Source: Rhodospirillales bacterium
GTDB lineage: Bacteria > Pseudomonadota > Alphaproteobacteria > Rhodospirillales > JASLQF01
NCBI GenBank assembly: GCA_030744625.1
Contig: JASLQF010000049.1
Span: 1 to 34,924 of the forward strand
Direction: 5' to 3'
DNA: 34,924 nt
Of this stretch, positions 1 through 8,292 are shown in pieces. The notes below the pieces were generated by a model that had not been told where the DNA came from, searched no databases, and worked only from the letters and a program-made list of their open reading frames with translations. The position numbers and the translations under genes are program-made. Position 1 is the first letter of the stretch, and each line of letters starts with the position of its first letter.

Positions 1-14
1 GAGTGGGAGTGAGC

Positions 15-362
15 ATGCGCATCACGCTCTACGACTTCGGGCGGATGGTTGTGGACGGCGAGAGCCACACCAAGGACGTGGTCGTGCACCCCGACCGCGT
101 CGAGGGCTCGTGGTGGCGCAAGGAGGGCCACAACCTGGCCCCGGATGACCTGGGCTCGGTGTGGCAGACGCGCCCCGACGTGCTGGTGGTCGGCACCGGG
201 TTCCACGGCAACATGCGCGTCCCCGAAGAGACCCGCCGGTTCGCCCGATCCCTCGGTATCGAGCTGCGCGCCGCGCCGACGCGCCAGGCCGTTGCCGACT
301 TCAACGGCTTGGCCTCAGACCCCTCGCGGAAGGTCGCCGCCGCCTTTCACCTGACCTGTTGA
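15..362 (+). CDS. Mth938-like domain (AAMDC/DUF498 family) protein
   Basis: Short protein of about 115 residues that matches the Mth938-like fold throughout. It has an early YDFGRMVVDG stretch, then PDRVEGSWWRKEGH, LVVGTGFHGNMRVPEE, a GIELRAAPT stretch and the HLTC C-terminus typical of the family. The biochemical role of bacterial members is not established; human relatives include AAMDC and NDUFAF3. ATG at 15 is preferred over GTG at 3 because GGGAG lies about 5 nt upstream of it. The upstream context is outside the window, and an in-window TGA at 10-12 could be the end of an upstream gene. Family assignment is confident; function is not. Confidence 0.85.
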   Translation: MRITLYDFGRMVVDGESHTKDVVVHPDRVEGSWWRKEGHNLAPDDLGSVWQTRPDVLVVGTGFHGNMRVPEETRRFARSLGIELRAAPTRQAVADFNGLASDPSRKVAAAFHLTC

Positions 363-460
363 GGAGGCGGGCGCCAAAGCCCCCGCCGGCCTCTCCCACC
401 CCTTCCATTCGCCAGACGCCCCTCGCGCCCCTATATTAAGGGCGCACATCGAGGACGCGC

Positions 461-2353
461 ATGAAAAGCTTCGGCAGGGTCCCGGAACGTACCGGGCCCG
501 GAAACGACTGGAAGACCATCGGCACGCTGCTGCCTTACCTGTGGCCGCGGGATTCCCTCGAGCTCAGGGCGCGGGTGGTGCTGGCGCTCGTCCTGCTCGC
601 CACCGCCAAGGGCATCAACGTGGTGGTACCCGTGTTCTACAAGCTCGCCGTCGACGCCATCACCACCCCGGCGGGCGCCACAAGCGCCATCATCGCCGTG
701 CCGATCATGCTGCTCGTCGCCTACGGGGTGGCGCGCATCCTGGCCCAGGCCTTCGGCGAGCTGCGCGACGCCGTCTTCGCCAAGGTGGCGCAACGCGCCA
801 TTCGTCAGGCCGGGTTGAACACCTTCCGCCACCTGCACGCGCTCTCCCTGCGCTTTCACATGGACCGCAAGACGGGCGGCGTTTCGCGCGCCATCGAGCG
901 CGGCATCCACGGCATCGAGTTCCTGCTGTCGTTCATGCTGTTCAACGTGCTGCCGACCATCCTCGAGATCCTGCTGGTGTGCGGCATCCTGTGGACCCTC
1001 TACGACTTCTGGTATGCGCTCGTCACCTTCGTCACCATCGGCGGCTACATCGCCTGGACCCTGATCATCACCGAATGGCGCATCAAGTACCGGCGCATGA
1101 TGAACGAGACCGACGAGCAGGCCAACACCAAGGCCATCGACAGCCTGCTCAACTACGAGACGGTCAAATACTTCAACAACGAGGAGCACGAGGCGCGGCG
1201 CTTCGATGTCGCGCTCAAGGCCTACGAGTACGCCGCCGTCAAGAGCAAGGTGACGCTTTCCATGCTGAACGTCGGCCAGGGCGTCATCATCGCGTGCGGC
1301 TTGATGCTGGTCATGGTCATGGCCGGCTACGGGGTGAAGGCCGGGACCATGACGGTGGGCGACTTCGTGCTGGTCAATTCCTACCTCATCCAGCTCTTCA
1401 TGCCGCTCAACTTCCTGGGCTTCGTCTACCGCGAGATCCGCCGCTCGCTAACCGACATGCAGACCATGTTCGGGCTCATCGAGGAACCCACAGAGGTGGC
1501 CGACCGCGCCCATGCCCCGGAATTGAGCGTCGACGGCGGCGAGATTTCCTTCGAAGACGTCTCTTTCAGCTACGACCCCAGGCGCCCGGTGCTCGAAGGC
1601 GTCTCGTTCAGGGTGCCGGCGGGCAGGAAGCTGGCCATCGTCGGGCCGTCGGGGGCCGGCAAGTCGACCATCTCGCGGCTGCTCTTCCGCTTCTACGACG
1701 CCACCGGCGGCGCCATCCGCATCGACGGCCAGGACATCCGCGACGTGACCCAGGAATCCTTGCGCGCCGCCATCGGCGTGGTGCCCCAGGACACGGTGCT
1801 GTTCAACGACACGGTCTTCTACAACATCGCCTACGGCAACCCCCGGGCGACACCGGCCGAGGTCGAGGAGGCGGCGCGCCTGGCCCGCATCCACGACTTC
1901 GTCATGGCCCAGCCCGACGGCTATCAGACCCACGTCGGCGAGCGCGGCCTGAAACTGTCGGGCGGCGAGAAGCAGCGCGTCGCCATCGCCCGCACCCTCC
2001 TCAAGGACCCCAAAATCATGCTCTTCGACGAGGCCACCTCGGCCCTCGACACCCATACCGAGCGCGAGATCCAGGCCTCGTTGGCCGAGGTATCGGCCCA
2101 TCGAACGACGCTGATGATCGCCCACAGACTGTCGACCGTGGTCGACGCCGACGAAATCCTGGTGCTCGAGGACGGCCGCGTCGTCGAGCGCGGCACCCAC
2201 GCCGGCCTGCTCGACGACGGCGGCAAGTACGCCGCCATGTGGCAGCGCCAGCAGGAGGCCGCCCAGGCTCTCGAGGCCCTGGAGCGCACCGGCGAGGCCG
2301 ACGAACTGCTGGCCGCCCCCGGCGGGCCCGAGCCCAGCAAGGCGGCGGAATAG
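461..2353 (+). CDS. Atm1/HMT1-type ABC exporter, fused permease and ATPase
   Basis: Half-transporter of 630 residues expected to work as an inner-membrane homodimer. Residues about 30-320 form the six-helix exporter domain, and it carries the ATM1-family stretch LLNYETVKYFNNEEHEARRF. The C-terminal ATPase domain has Walker A GPSGAGKST, a Q-loop in VVPQDTVLFNDT, the signature LSGGEKQRVAIAR, Walker B IMLFDEATSALD and the H-loop histidine in IAHRLST. Mitochondrial Atm1 and bacterial homologues export glutathione-linked sulfur species or metal conjugates, which connects them to Fe-S and heavy-metal homeostasis. The start has GAGG about 7 nt upstream. It is convergent with the methyltransferase gene. 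Substrate is inferred from the family only. Confidence 0.93.
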   Translation: MKSFGRVPERTGPGNDWKTIGTLLPYLWPRDSLELRARVVLALVLLATAKGINVVVPVFYKLAVDAITTPAGATSAIIAVPIMLLVAYGVARILAQAFGELRDAVFAKVAQRAIRQAGLNTFRHLHALSLRFHMDRKTGGVSRAIERGIHGIEFLLSFMLFNVLPTILEILLVCGILWTLYDFWYALVTFVTIGGYIAWTLIITEWRIKYRRMMNETDEQANTKAIDSLLNYETVKYFNNEEHEARRFDVALKAYEYAAVKSKVTLSMLNVGQGVIIACGLMLVMVMAGYGVKAGTMTVGDFVLVNSYLIQLFMPLNFLGFVYREIRRSLTDMQTMFGLIEEPTEVADRAHAPELSVDGGEISFEDVSFSYDPRRPVLEGVSFRVPAGRKLAIVGPSGAGKSTISRLLFRFYDATGGAIRIDGQDIRDVTQESLRAAIGVVPQDTVLFNDTVFYNIAYGNPRATPAEVEEAARLARIHDFVMAQPDGYQTHVGERGLKLSGGEKQRVAIARTLLKDPKIMLFDEATSALDTHTEREIQASLAEVSAHRTTLMIAHRLSTVVDADEILVLEDGRVVERGTHAGLLDDGGKYAAMWQRQQEAAQALEALERTGEADELLAAPGGPEPSKAAE

Positions 2354-2393
2354 CAACGCGCCTCCCAAGCTCCGCCCACCGCCTGCTCCGCGA

Positions 2394-3239
2394 TTAAGCG
2401 GTGCCGACGCACAGGCGGGCGAAGGTGCGAAGCCGGTAGAGGGCCCCGTCGCGGTAGGGTTCCAACGCCTCGACGACGCTTGCCTCCAGCCGTTGCCGCG
2501 CTTCCGCCGTCAGCGCCGCCATCTCCTTGGCGTAGGAACGCTCGAGCCGGGCGCGCCAGAACCGCGTGTCCGCCGGCGTCTCGTTGTCGTCGACGAGATC
2601 GGTTTCGGTGACCTCGGCAAACCCCGCCGCGCGCAGGACCTCGACCACGCCGCCCGCTTCGGCGAAGCGGTGGCGCTTGCCCGGCGTCTCGTCGGGATCG
2701 AGGCCAAGAAATCGGCGGGTGGCGCGCCGGGTGACGTCGAAGAGCACGTTCTCCTCGAGCGGTCCCCATACCAGGAAGGCGGCCCGGCATCCCGGTTTGA
2801 GGACGCGCCGCGCGGCGCTGGCGGCGGCCTGCGAATCGTCGGGGAACATGAAGCCGAAACGACACGTGAGGGCGTCGAAGGAACCGTCGCGGTAGGGCAG
2901 ATCGTGCATGTCGGCGATGACGTAGCGGACATTGGCGAGCCGCGCCTGGGTGGCACGCCGGCGGGCGCCGCCCAGCATCTCGGGCACCAGGTCGGTGGCG
3001 AAGACGATGCCGCGCGCACCGACCCGGCCCGCCATGGTGAGCGCCGGCTCGCCGGCCCCGCTGGCCAGGTCGACGACCGTCTGGCCGGCCTTTACTCCGG
3101 CGGCGTCCATGAGGCGCGCGTTGTAGGGGTCGGCCTGATTGACGCCCTCGTCGGCGGTGCGATTCCACGCCGCGGCGCGCCCCGCCCAATGGGCGCGCTG
3201 GGCCGCCCTCGCTTCGTCTTCGTCGGCGTCCACGGTCAT
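2394..3239 (-). CDS. Class I SAM-dependent methyltransferase
   Basis: About 281 residues with a Rossmann-type methyltransferase core. Motif I is [16 protein letters not shown], the acidic end of beta-2 is [10 protein letters not shown], and [18 protein letters not shown] resembles the UbiE/COG2226 region. Substrate is unknown. The start is placed at ATG 3239 because this codon overlaps the mnmA stop in an ATGA arrangement, implying translational coupling. A longer frame to 3278 exists but would run further into mnmA. The C-terminal third ([14 protein letters not shown]) probably forms a substrate cap. Coupling to mnmA makes a role in RNA or sulfur metabolism possible, but nothing in the sequence shows it. 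Confidence 0.88.
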   Translation of the reverse strand: MTVDADEDEARAAQRAHWAGRAAAWNRTADEGVNQADPYNARLMDAAGVKAGQTVVDLASGAGEPALTMAGRVGARGIVFATDLVPEMLGGARRRATQARLANVRYVIADMHDLPYRDGSFDALTCRFGFMFPDDSQAAASAARRVLKPGCRAAFLVWGPLEENVLFDVTRRATRRFLGLDPDETPGKRHRFAEAGGVVEVLRAAGFAEVTETDLVDDNETPADTRFWRARLERSYAKEMAALTAEARQRLEASVVEALEPYRDGALYRLRTFARLCVGTA

Positions 3240-4363
3240 GCCCGCAACCCCGCCGCCGCGTCCTGGCGCGCGATCCAACCACCGCCGAGCACGCGTTCGC
3301 CATCGTAGAAGACGCAGGCCTGGCCCGGCGCGACGCCGGCCTGGGCCTCGTCCAGCACCACCTCGGCCCCACCGCCGGCAACGGCGCGCACGGTGGCCGG
3401 CACCGGTTCCTGGGCGGAGCGCAGCTTGACCCGGACCTCGATTGCGTCGTCGGGCATGTGCGCCGCGCCCAGCCAGTTGACCCCGTACGCGCCGAGCCGG
3501 TCCTTGAGCAGCGCCGGGCGCGGCCCGACCACGACGCGGCGCTCCCGGGGCTCCAGACGGACCACGTACAAGGGCTCGGGCGCGGCAATGCCGAGGCCCC
3601 GGCGCTGCCCCACCGTATAGTGGATGACCCCTTCATGGCGGCCCACCACGTTGCCTTGCACATCGACGATGTCGCCGGGCTCGGCGGCACCGGGGCGGAG
3701 CGCATCGACGACGCCGGCATACGATCCCTCGGGCACGAAGCAGATGTCCTGGCTGTCCGCCTTGTCGGCCACCGGCAGGCGCAAGCGCTGGGCGTGGGCG
3801 CGGGTCTCGTCCTTGGCCAGCTCGCCCAGGGGAAAGCGCAGGAATTGAAGCTGCTCGACAGTCGTCGCGAAAAGGAAATAGCTCTGGTCGCGCGCCGTGT
3901 CGGCGGCGCGGTGCAGCTCGGGCCCGCCCGCGCCCTGGCGCCGGCGCACGTAGTGGCCGGTGGCCAGGGCGTCGGCGCCGAGGTCCCGGGCGGTGCCCAG
4001 GAGATCGCGGAACTTGACCGTCTGGTTGCAGCGCACGCAGGGAATCGGCGTCTCACCGGCGAGGTAGGAATCGGCGAAGTCCTCGATCACCGATTGCCGG
4101 AAGCGCGCCTCGTAATCGAGCACGTAGTGGGGGATTCCCAGGGCGTCGGCGACGCGGCGCGCGTCGTGGATGTCCTGGCCGGCGCAGCACGCGCCGGGGC
4201 GCCGGGTGGCCGCCCCGTGGTCGTAGAGCTGCAGGGTGATGCCGATGACCTCAAAGCCCGCCTCGGTCAGCAGCGCCGCCGTGACCGATGAATCGACGCC
4301 CCCCGACATGCCGACGACGACGCGCGTCTCGGCCGGCGCCTTGTCGATGCCCAGGCTGTTCAT
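3236..4363 (-). CDS. mnmA: tRNA-specific 2-thiouridylase MnmA
   Basis: Makes 2-thiouridine at wobble position 34 of tRNA-Lys, -Glu and -Gln, using ATP to adenylate the base and a persulfide as sulfur donor. The 375-residue product shows the PP-loop SGGVDSS (residues 20-26), the catalytic-cysteine motif PCVRCN and the second conserved cysteine in [10 protein letters not shown]. The [16 protein letters not shown] and TVGQRRGLG stretches are also typical. ATG 4363 is chosen because it places the PP-loop at the usual distance from the N-terminus; the frame stays open to 4456, but the extra residues look non-coding. The stop overlaps the start of the next gene. The sulfur ultimately comes from a cysteine desulfurase such as those encoded at 10.3-16.4 kb. 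Confidence 0.97.
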   Translation of the reverse strand: MNSLGIDKAPAETRVVVGMSGGVDSSVTAALLTEAGFEVIGITLQLYDHGAATRRPGACCAGQDIHDARRVADALGIPHYVLDYEARFRQSVIEDFADSYLAGETPIPCVRCNQTVKFRDLLGTARDLGADALATGHYVRRRQGAGGPELHRAADTARDQSYFLFATTVEQLQFLRFPLGELAKDETRAHAQRLRLPVADKADSQDICFVPEGSYAGVVDALRPGAAEPGDIVDVQGNVVGRHEGVIHYTVGQRRGLGIAAPEPLYVVRLEPRERRVVVGPRPALLKDRLGAYGVNWLGAAHMPDDAIEVRVKLRSAQEPVPATVRAVAGGGAEVVLDEAQAGVAPGQACVFYDGERVLGGGWIARQDAAAGLRA

Positions 4364-4438
4364 GGCCGGAAATATAGGGTCTTTGGCGGCCCATACAAGC
4401 GCCGGGGCCGCATCGGCCGGCCCGGTGATCCCCGTCGC

Positions 4439-4477
4439 CGCCGGCCCGTCAGGCAAGGGCCGGCGCCGAGGGCGCCG
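4439..4477 (-). other. Two overlapping, mutually exclusive GC-rich hairpins
   Basis: Between the DUF6455 stop and the mnmA start, GCCGGCCC (4440-4447) can pair with GGGCCGGC (4457-4464); the flanking C4439/G4465 extends the stem to 9 bp. CGGCGCC (4461-4467) can instead pair with GGCGCCG (4471-4477) across a 3-nt loop. The two structures share 4461-4465, so only one can form at a time. No T-run follows on the - strand, so a simple intrinsic terminator is not supported. The remaining spacer to 4363 shows nothing else. Confidence 0.35.
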
Positions 4478-4720
4478 TCAATGGATGGTTTGCCCGTCCG
4501 CCGCGGTGCGCGGCAAACTCTCGAACAGCGTGGCGTTGAGGCAGGTGACGCGGCACGCCTCGAAGTCCGCCGCGCACTGGTCGAAGTCGGGGCAGCGGAC
4601 GCACGTCGCCAAGGCGCGGCACATGAGCGGCCGCGCCTTCCGCCAACTGCAATCGACATCTATCCCCAGACGTTCCATCATCGCGTGCAAGGGATTCCAC
4701 GTAAAATCGGTCTCGTGCAT
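4478..4720 (-). CDS. DUF6455 family small cysteine-rich protein
   Basis: About 80 residues with seven cysteines (24, 34, 40, 43, 49, 56 and 60). The spacing CxxC-x5-C-x6-C-x3-C in the second half, followed by LNA, is typical of the DUF6455 family common in Alphaproteobacteria. No signal peptide or membrane segment is seen. The cysteine pattern suggests metal or Fe-S binding, but this is inference. ATG 4720 is preferred over 4753 because GGAGGAG lies just upstream. It sits between tctA and mnmA on the same strand, 75 nt after tctA and about 114 nt before mnmA. Confidence 0.75.
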   Translation of the reverse strand: MHETDFTWNPLHAMMERLGIDVDCSWRKARPLMCRALATCVRCPDFDQCAADFEACRVTCLNATLFESLPRTAADGQTIH

Positions 4721-4795
4721 TGGTCCCGCTCCTCCCCCACTCGCACCATCCATAACGGGCTGCCCAGGGCGCTGCCTTGACGGAAATCAAGTGAA

Positions 4796-6466
4796 TCAAT
4801 CGGTGTCCTGGGTTGGCCAGCCATGGCGCGCCCGCCGCCACAACAGGACAGCGCCGAGGGCCAGCAATCCCGTCCCGATGGCCGGGCGCACCCATCCCCC
4901 CATCATGAACAGCGGCACCGAGACTGAGAGCGTCAACAGCGGCACGTAGGCCCGCGTCCAGCGCTTTTTGGCGCGCGCCGCCTGGAACCAGGGAAAAACC
5001 GCGGAAAACACGGCCAGTATAAAGAAGAAAAGCGACCACGGCCGGGTGAGGAAGGCGGCAAGCGCCGTCTCCCAGGTATCGGTGATGGTGAGCGCCCGCG
5101 ACAGGTTGAGCTCGGCGATGTTGCCCAGCACCACGCCAAGGATCATCGGCGCCAGGGGAAAACCGAAAGAGCGCAGCACCAGCCCCGCCACCCCGAACAG
5201 GAACAGCGTCCAAAGGTCGAAGTCCACGTTGCTCAGCGCGAACACCCCGATGGCGCAGTAGGCCAGGATCACGGCGGCCAGCACGTACCTGGGGACGCGC
5301 GTGACCATGACGAAGGCGCGCAGGCAGAACGCCTGCATGAGGATCATGATGAAGTGCGCGAAGAAGAACGCGATGAAGATGGAGTAGGCCAGCACCGGCT
5401 CGTCGCCGATGAACGACGGGCTCGGGATGACGTCATGGATGAGAAGGGCGCCCAGCATGATCGCCGTCGTCACGTCGCCGGGGATGCCGAGCGCCATCAT
5501 GGTGATCAGCGCGCCGCCCTCGGTGGCGTTGTTCGACGATTCGGGCGCCACGATGCCGTCGGCGATGCCGGTGCCGAACTTTTCGGGGTACTTGGAGGTC
5601 TTCTTGGCCTGATCGTAGGCCAGGATGTTGGCGACCGAGCCGCCGGTACCCGGCAGGATGCCCGTAAAAACGCCGATCAGGGAGGAGCGCACGAGCACGG
5701 CCCAACGCTTCAGGACCTCGGCGATGGCCTGGCGGTGCTCGATCTTTACCGCCTTCGCCCCTTTGGGCATGAGGGGCTGGCGCGCCGCCTCGGTGTCCTG
5801 GACGTCGGAAAGAAGCTGGCTGAAGGCGAACAGCCCGACGAGCACGGGCAGGAACGCGAAGCCCTGCTTCAACTCGTCGCTGCCGAAGGTGAAACGCGCC
5901 ACGCCGTTGACCTCGTCCTCGCCGATGGTGGCGGCCAGCAGCCCGAGCGCCCCGGCGATCAACCCCTTCACCATGTCGGGGCCGGCCAGGCTGGCGGTGA
6001 CGGTGAGCGCGAAAATGACCAGCGCGAAGAAGTCCCAGGGCCCAAGTTCGAGCCCGACACGGGCCAGTTGCGGCGCCAGTGTCATGAGGACGACCGCCCC
6101 GATGAGGCCGCCGAAGAACGACGACCACACCCCGATGCCGAGAGCCAGGCCAGGCTGACCCCGGCGCGCCATGGGAAAGCCGTCGAAGGTGGTGGCGATC
6201 GACGATGGCGTGCCCGGAATACCGGTCAGCATGCCCGCCATCAGGCCCCCCGAAAGACCGCCGACCAGGACGCCGATCATGGTCGAAAGCCCCTCGACGG
6301 CCTGCATGGCGAAGGTGAACGGCAGGGTGAGGGCCACCGCCATGGCGATGGTGAATCCCGGGATGGCACCGGCGATGAGCCCGGCGGTGACGCCGAGGAA
6401 CATCAGCCCCACCGTCTTCAGGTGGAAGACCGCCTCGGCGGCGCCGGCGATGTTGTCGATCAGCAC
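4796..6466 (-). CDS. tctA: Tripartite tricarboxylate transporter large permease, TctA family
   Basis: Large membrane subunit of 556 residues. It has about twelve hydrophobic segments, the N-terminal GLIAGAIPGFTIAMAVALTL signature, GIPGTPSSIATTFDGFPMA, and a second similar GVFTGILPGTGGSVANILAY signature near the middle that reflects the internal duplication of TctA proteins. It imports carboxylates with TctB and the periplasmic TctC, driven by the ion gradient; the specific substrate cannot be read from the sequence. The start is GTG 6466, with AGGGGG just upstream overlapping the tctB stop TAG at 6476-6478. The gap to tctB is 9 nt, so they are co-transcribed. Confidence 0.95.
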   Translation of the reverse strand: MLIDNIAGAAEAVFHLKTVGLMFLGVTAGLIAGAIPGFTIAMAVALTLPFTFAMQAVEGLSTMIGVLVGGLSGGLMAGMLTGIPGTPSSIATTFDGFPMARRGQPGLALGIGVWSSFFGGLIGAVVLMTLAPQLARVGLELGPWDFFALVIFALTVTASLAGPDMVKGLIAGALGLLAATIGEDEVNGVARFTFGSDELKQGFAFLPVLVGLFAFSQLLSDVQDTEAARQPLMPKGAKAVKIEHRQAIAEVLKRWAVLVRSSLIGVFTGILPGTGGSVANILAYDQAKKTSKYPEKFGTGIADGIVAPESSNNATEGGALITMMALGIPGDVTTAIMLGALLIHDVIPSPSFIGDEPVLAYSIFIAFFFAHFIMILMQAFCLRAFVMVTRVPRYVLAAVILAYCAIGVFALSNVDFDLWTLFLFGVAGLVLRSFGFPLAPMILGVVLGNIAELNLSRALTITDTWETALAAFLTRPWSLFFFILAVFSAVFPWFQAARAKKRWTRAYVPLLTLSVSVPLFMMGGWVRPAIGTGLLALGAVLLWRRARHGWPTQDTD

Positions 6467-6475
6467 GGGTGCCCC

Positions 6476-6964
6476 CTACCAGCCGTAAAAAAGCTCGCCT
6501 TGCGGCAGGATGACGTTGAGCCCGTAGGTGAACACCCCCCACATGATGCCGACGGCGCCAAGGGCGATGGCGCCGTGCACGAGGAGGGTCCGCCCGTCGC
6601 GCCGGCCCAACGCCGTGAGCGTGCAGAAAACGAACAGCACACCCCCCAGAAACATGCCGAAATAGGGCATGGTCAGCAGGAACACGGCGAACAGGAAATA
6701 GCAACACAGGGCGTTGCGGTAAGTGGCGAGCCAGCCCTTCAGGCCGCGCCCCGCCTCGTCCCCGGCCGCCCGGCCGCGCTTCAGCGACTGGGCGAGATAG
6801 CCGGCGCCGAGGAGGGTCAGGGCGAAGAGGATGATGCGCGGCCACACGCCGGCGCCCGGCGTGCCGTACGACGTTTCGCGGATATCGAAGGTGGCGGCGA
6901 AGAAGACCCCGCAAAAGAGCAGCAGGAAGATGGCGACGCCGGTGTCCCGGTTCATTCGGCTCAT
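6476..6964 (-). CDS. tctB: Tripartite tricarboxylate transporter small subunit, TctB family
   Basis: 162 residues with four predicted membrane segments (about 10-25, 40-58, 85-118 and 128-150) and the TctB-like stretch SYGTPGAGVWPRIILFALTLLGAGYL. It forms the small membrane subunit with TctA. Start ATG 6964; a second in-frame ATG lies at 6955. Neither has a clear Shine-Dalgarno sequence, in contrast to tctC, and a very stable hairpin lies just upstream. Both features are consistent with lower output of the membrane subunits than of the binding protein. Confidence 0.9.
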   Translation of the reverse strand: MSRMNRDTGVAIFLLLFCGVFFAATFDIRETSYGTPGAGVWPRIILFALTLLGAGYLAQSLKRGRAAGDEAGRGLKGWLATYRNALCCYFLFAVFLLTMPYFGMFLGGVLFVFCTLTALGRRDGRTLLVHGAIALGAVGIMWGVFTYGLNVILPQGELFYGW

Positions 6965-6980
6965 TTATACAAAGCTGGTT

Positions 6981-7014
6981 GGAGTAGCCCGGGACTGCCG
7001 TCCCGGGCTACTCC
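6981..7014 (-). other. Perfect 15-bp hairpin in the tctC-tctB intergenic region
   Basis: GGAGTAGCCCGGGAC (6981-6995) pairs perfectly with 7000-7014 across the 4-nt loop 6996-6999. It begins about 19 nt after the tctC stop and ends 16 nt before the tctB start. On the transcribed strand no U-run follows, so it is more likely a 3'-end stabiliser or attenuator than a full terminator. Such a structure after the binding-protein gene is known from other transport operons. It could also be a dispersed palindromic repeat. Confidence 0.7.
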
Positions 7015-7033
7015 GGCCATGTCTCGCCGCGCC

Positions 7034-8014
7034 TTACTTCTTGAACAGCCCGACCTTGATGGCGGCCGATTTCAGGGTCTCGAAGGTCTTCTCAAGGTGG
7101 CCCCGGTAATCGGCGCTGCCCTGGGTGATGATCGAGTTGCCCTTGGCCTCCAGCGTGCGCTTGAGGCCGGGGTCCTTCATCGCCTTCAGGAACATCCCTT
7201 CGTAGTGGGCGACCACGTCGGCGGGCGTGCCCTTGGGCAGCATGACGCCGCGATCCAGCCCGAAGACGAGATCGACACCCAACTCGCCCAGGGTCGGCAC
7301 CTTGGGCACCCTGCCGTCGCGCGCCGGAGTGGCGATGCCGAGCGCCTTCAACTCGCCCGCCTGGATGTATTTCTGGGCGGCGGCGACGTTGATCTCGCCG
7401 ACGTCGACGTTATGCGCCAGAAGCGCCGTCATGCGCTGGCGGGTGCCGTCGTAGGAGACGTGCTTGAACTTGATGCCCGAGGCTTCCTCGAAAAGGATGA
7501 AGATGAAGTGGCTGGTCGAGCCCAGGGTGCCGCCGGCGAGAATCTTGCCGGGGCTGGCCTTGGCCGCCGCGATCAGGCCCTTGACGTCATCGTAGGGGAC
7601 GTCCTTGTTGGCGCCGATGATCGACGGCGTGTGGGTCAGAAGGGCCACCGGCTCGAAGGCGTCCCAGGTAAAATCGACGCGGCCGTTGAGATAGCTGGTG
7701 ATGGCGCTCTGGTGGAGGGCGAAAAGGGTGCACCCGTCCGCTTTCGACTCGCGCGCCACCTTGGCGCCCTTGTTGCCGCCCTGGCCGGGAATGGTCACCA
7801 TTTGCAGGCGCGGCTCGACGCCGGCCTTGTTGAGGGCCTCGACGACGAGCCCGAAAATGACGGCGGTGCCGCCACCCGGCCCCCATGGCACGATCAACTT
7901 GGCGGTGGAGCACGGAATCTTGGGCGCCGCCGAGGCCTGCCCGCTCACCACCACCGATACGGCGACCGCCGCCACCACCCCGGCGAATAGGGATCGAATT
8001 AATCCTGATTTCAT
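7034..8014 (-). CDS. tctC: Tripartite tricarboxylate transporter substrate-binding protein, TctC/Bug family
   Basis: Periplasmic solute-binding protein of about 326 residues. The N-terminus has a basic start (MKSGLIRS), a hydrophobic core and an AxA site near QASAAP. Family landmarks are KLIVPWGPGGGTAVIF, the IPGQGGNKGAKVA loop, PSIIGANKDVPYDDVKGLI, and the VDVGEINVAAAQKYIQAGELKALGIA region. It probably captures a small carboxylate and delivers it to TctA/TctB. ATG 8014 is chosen over 8053 because AGGGAGGAAACCG precedes it and the signal peptide then begins correctly. It heads a tctC-tctB-tctA transcription unit. The 277 bp to the csp start are shared by two divergent genes. Confidence 0.94.
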   Translation of the reverse strand: MKSGLIRSLFAGVVAAVAVSVVVSGQASAAPKIPCSTAKLIVPWGPGGGTAVIFGLVVEALNKAGVEPRLQMVTIPGQGGNKGAKVARESKADGCTLFALHQSAITSYLNGRVDFTWDAFEPVALLTHTPSIIGANKDVPYDDVKGLIAAAKASPGKILAGGTLGSTSHFIFILFEEASGIKFKHVSYDGTRQRMTALLAHNVDVGEINVAAAQKYIQAGELKALGIATPARDGRVPKVPTLGELGVDLVFGLDRGVMLPKGTPADVVAHYEGMFLKAMKDPGLKRTLEAKGNSIITQGSADYRGHLEKTFETLKSAAIKVGLFKK

Positions 8015-8207
8015 CGGTTTCCTCCCTGTTTGACATGGACGCCACGGATACATGGGGCGCCGAAGTCCTGTTTCCCGCGCCAGCCTAGCTCAAGGCAGTC
8101 CCATTTGCCATCCCGCCACGGGCGGGGGCCTATCGCGCCGGGAATATTTGCCTGTGGGAGCGATAATCCACCATCGCCAGGCGCGGTTTTCCGTGTTCGA
8201 TTTGCGT

Positions 8208-8235
8208 TTGTTAAGGTGATTGTTAATGGTATAGT
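8208..8235 (+). promoter_or_regulatory. Sigma70-like promoter of the cold-shock gene
   Basis: TTGTTA (8208-8213), a 16-nt spacer and TATAGT (8230-8235) stand out as AT-rich elements in a GC-rich intergenic region. Transcription would start near 8242, leaving a leader of about 50 nt before the csp ATG. Pattern match only; no experimental support. Confidence 0.55.
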
Positions 8236-8247
8236 TCTTCTATCCAA

Positions 8248-8272
8248 GCGCCCGTTTTCGTGAGACGGGCGC
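8248..8272 (+). promoter_or_regulatory. Leader hairpin of the cold-shock mRNA
   Basis: GCGCCCGT (8248-8255) pairs perfectly with ACGGGCGC (8265-8272) over a 9-nt loop. It lies between the predicted promoter and the ribosome-binding region (AGAGAAG) of the cold-shock gene, ending 20 nt before the ATG. It would sit near the 5' end of the mRNA, where structured leaders are known to affect cold-shock mRNA stability and translation. A role here is inferred. Confidence 0.45.
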
Positions 8273-8292
8273 CCACTAAGAGAGAAGTAGCT

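Noticed and set aside
425..445. GCGCCC...GGGCGC with TATATT between, upstream of the ABC exporter
   Set aside because: A possible -10 box, but no -35 element at the right distance, and the stem is only 6 bp around an AT-rich loop.
1924..4056. 710-codon open frame on the - strand
   Set aside because: Overlaps mnmA and the methyltransferase in another frame and the ABC exporter in antisense. No recognisable domain.
5354..7990. 878-codon open frame on the + strand
   Set aside because: It lies antisense to tctA, tctB and tctC and reads as low-complexity Arg/Gly/Asp/His-rich protein. It is a shadow frame of GC-rich codon structure.
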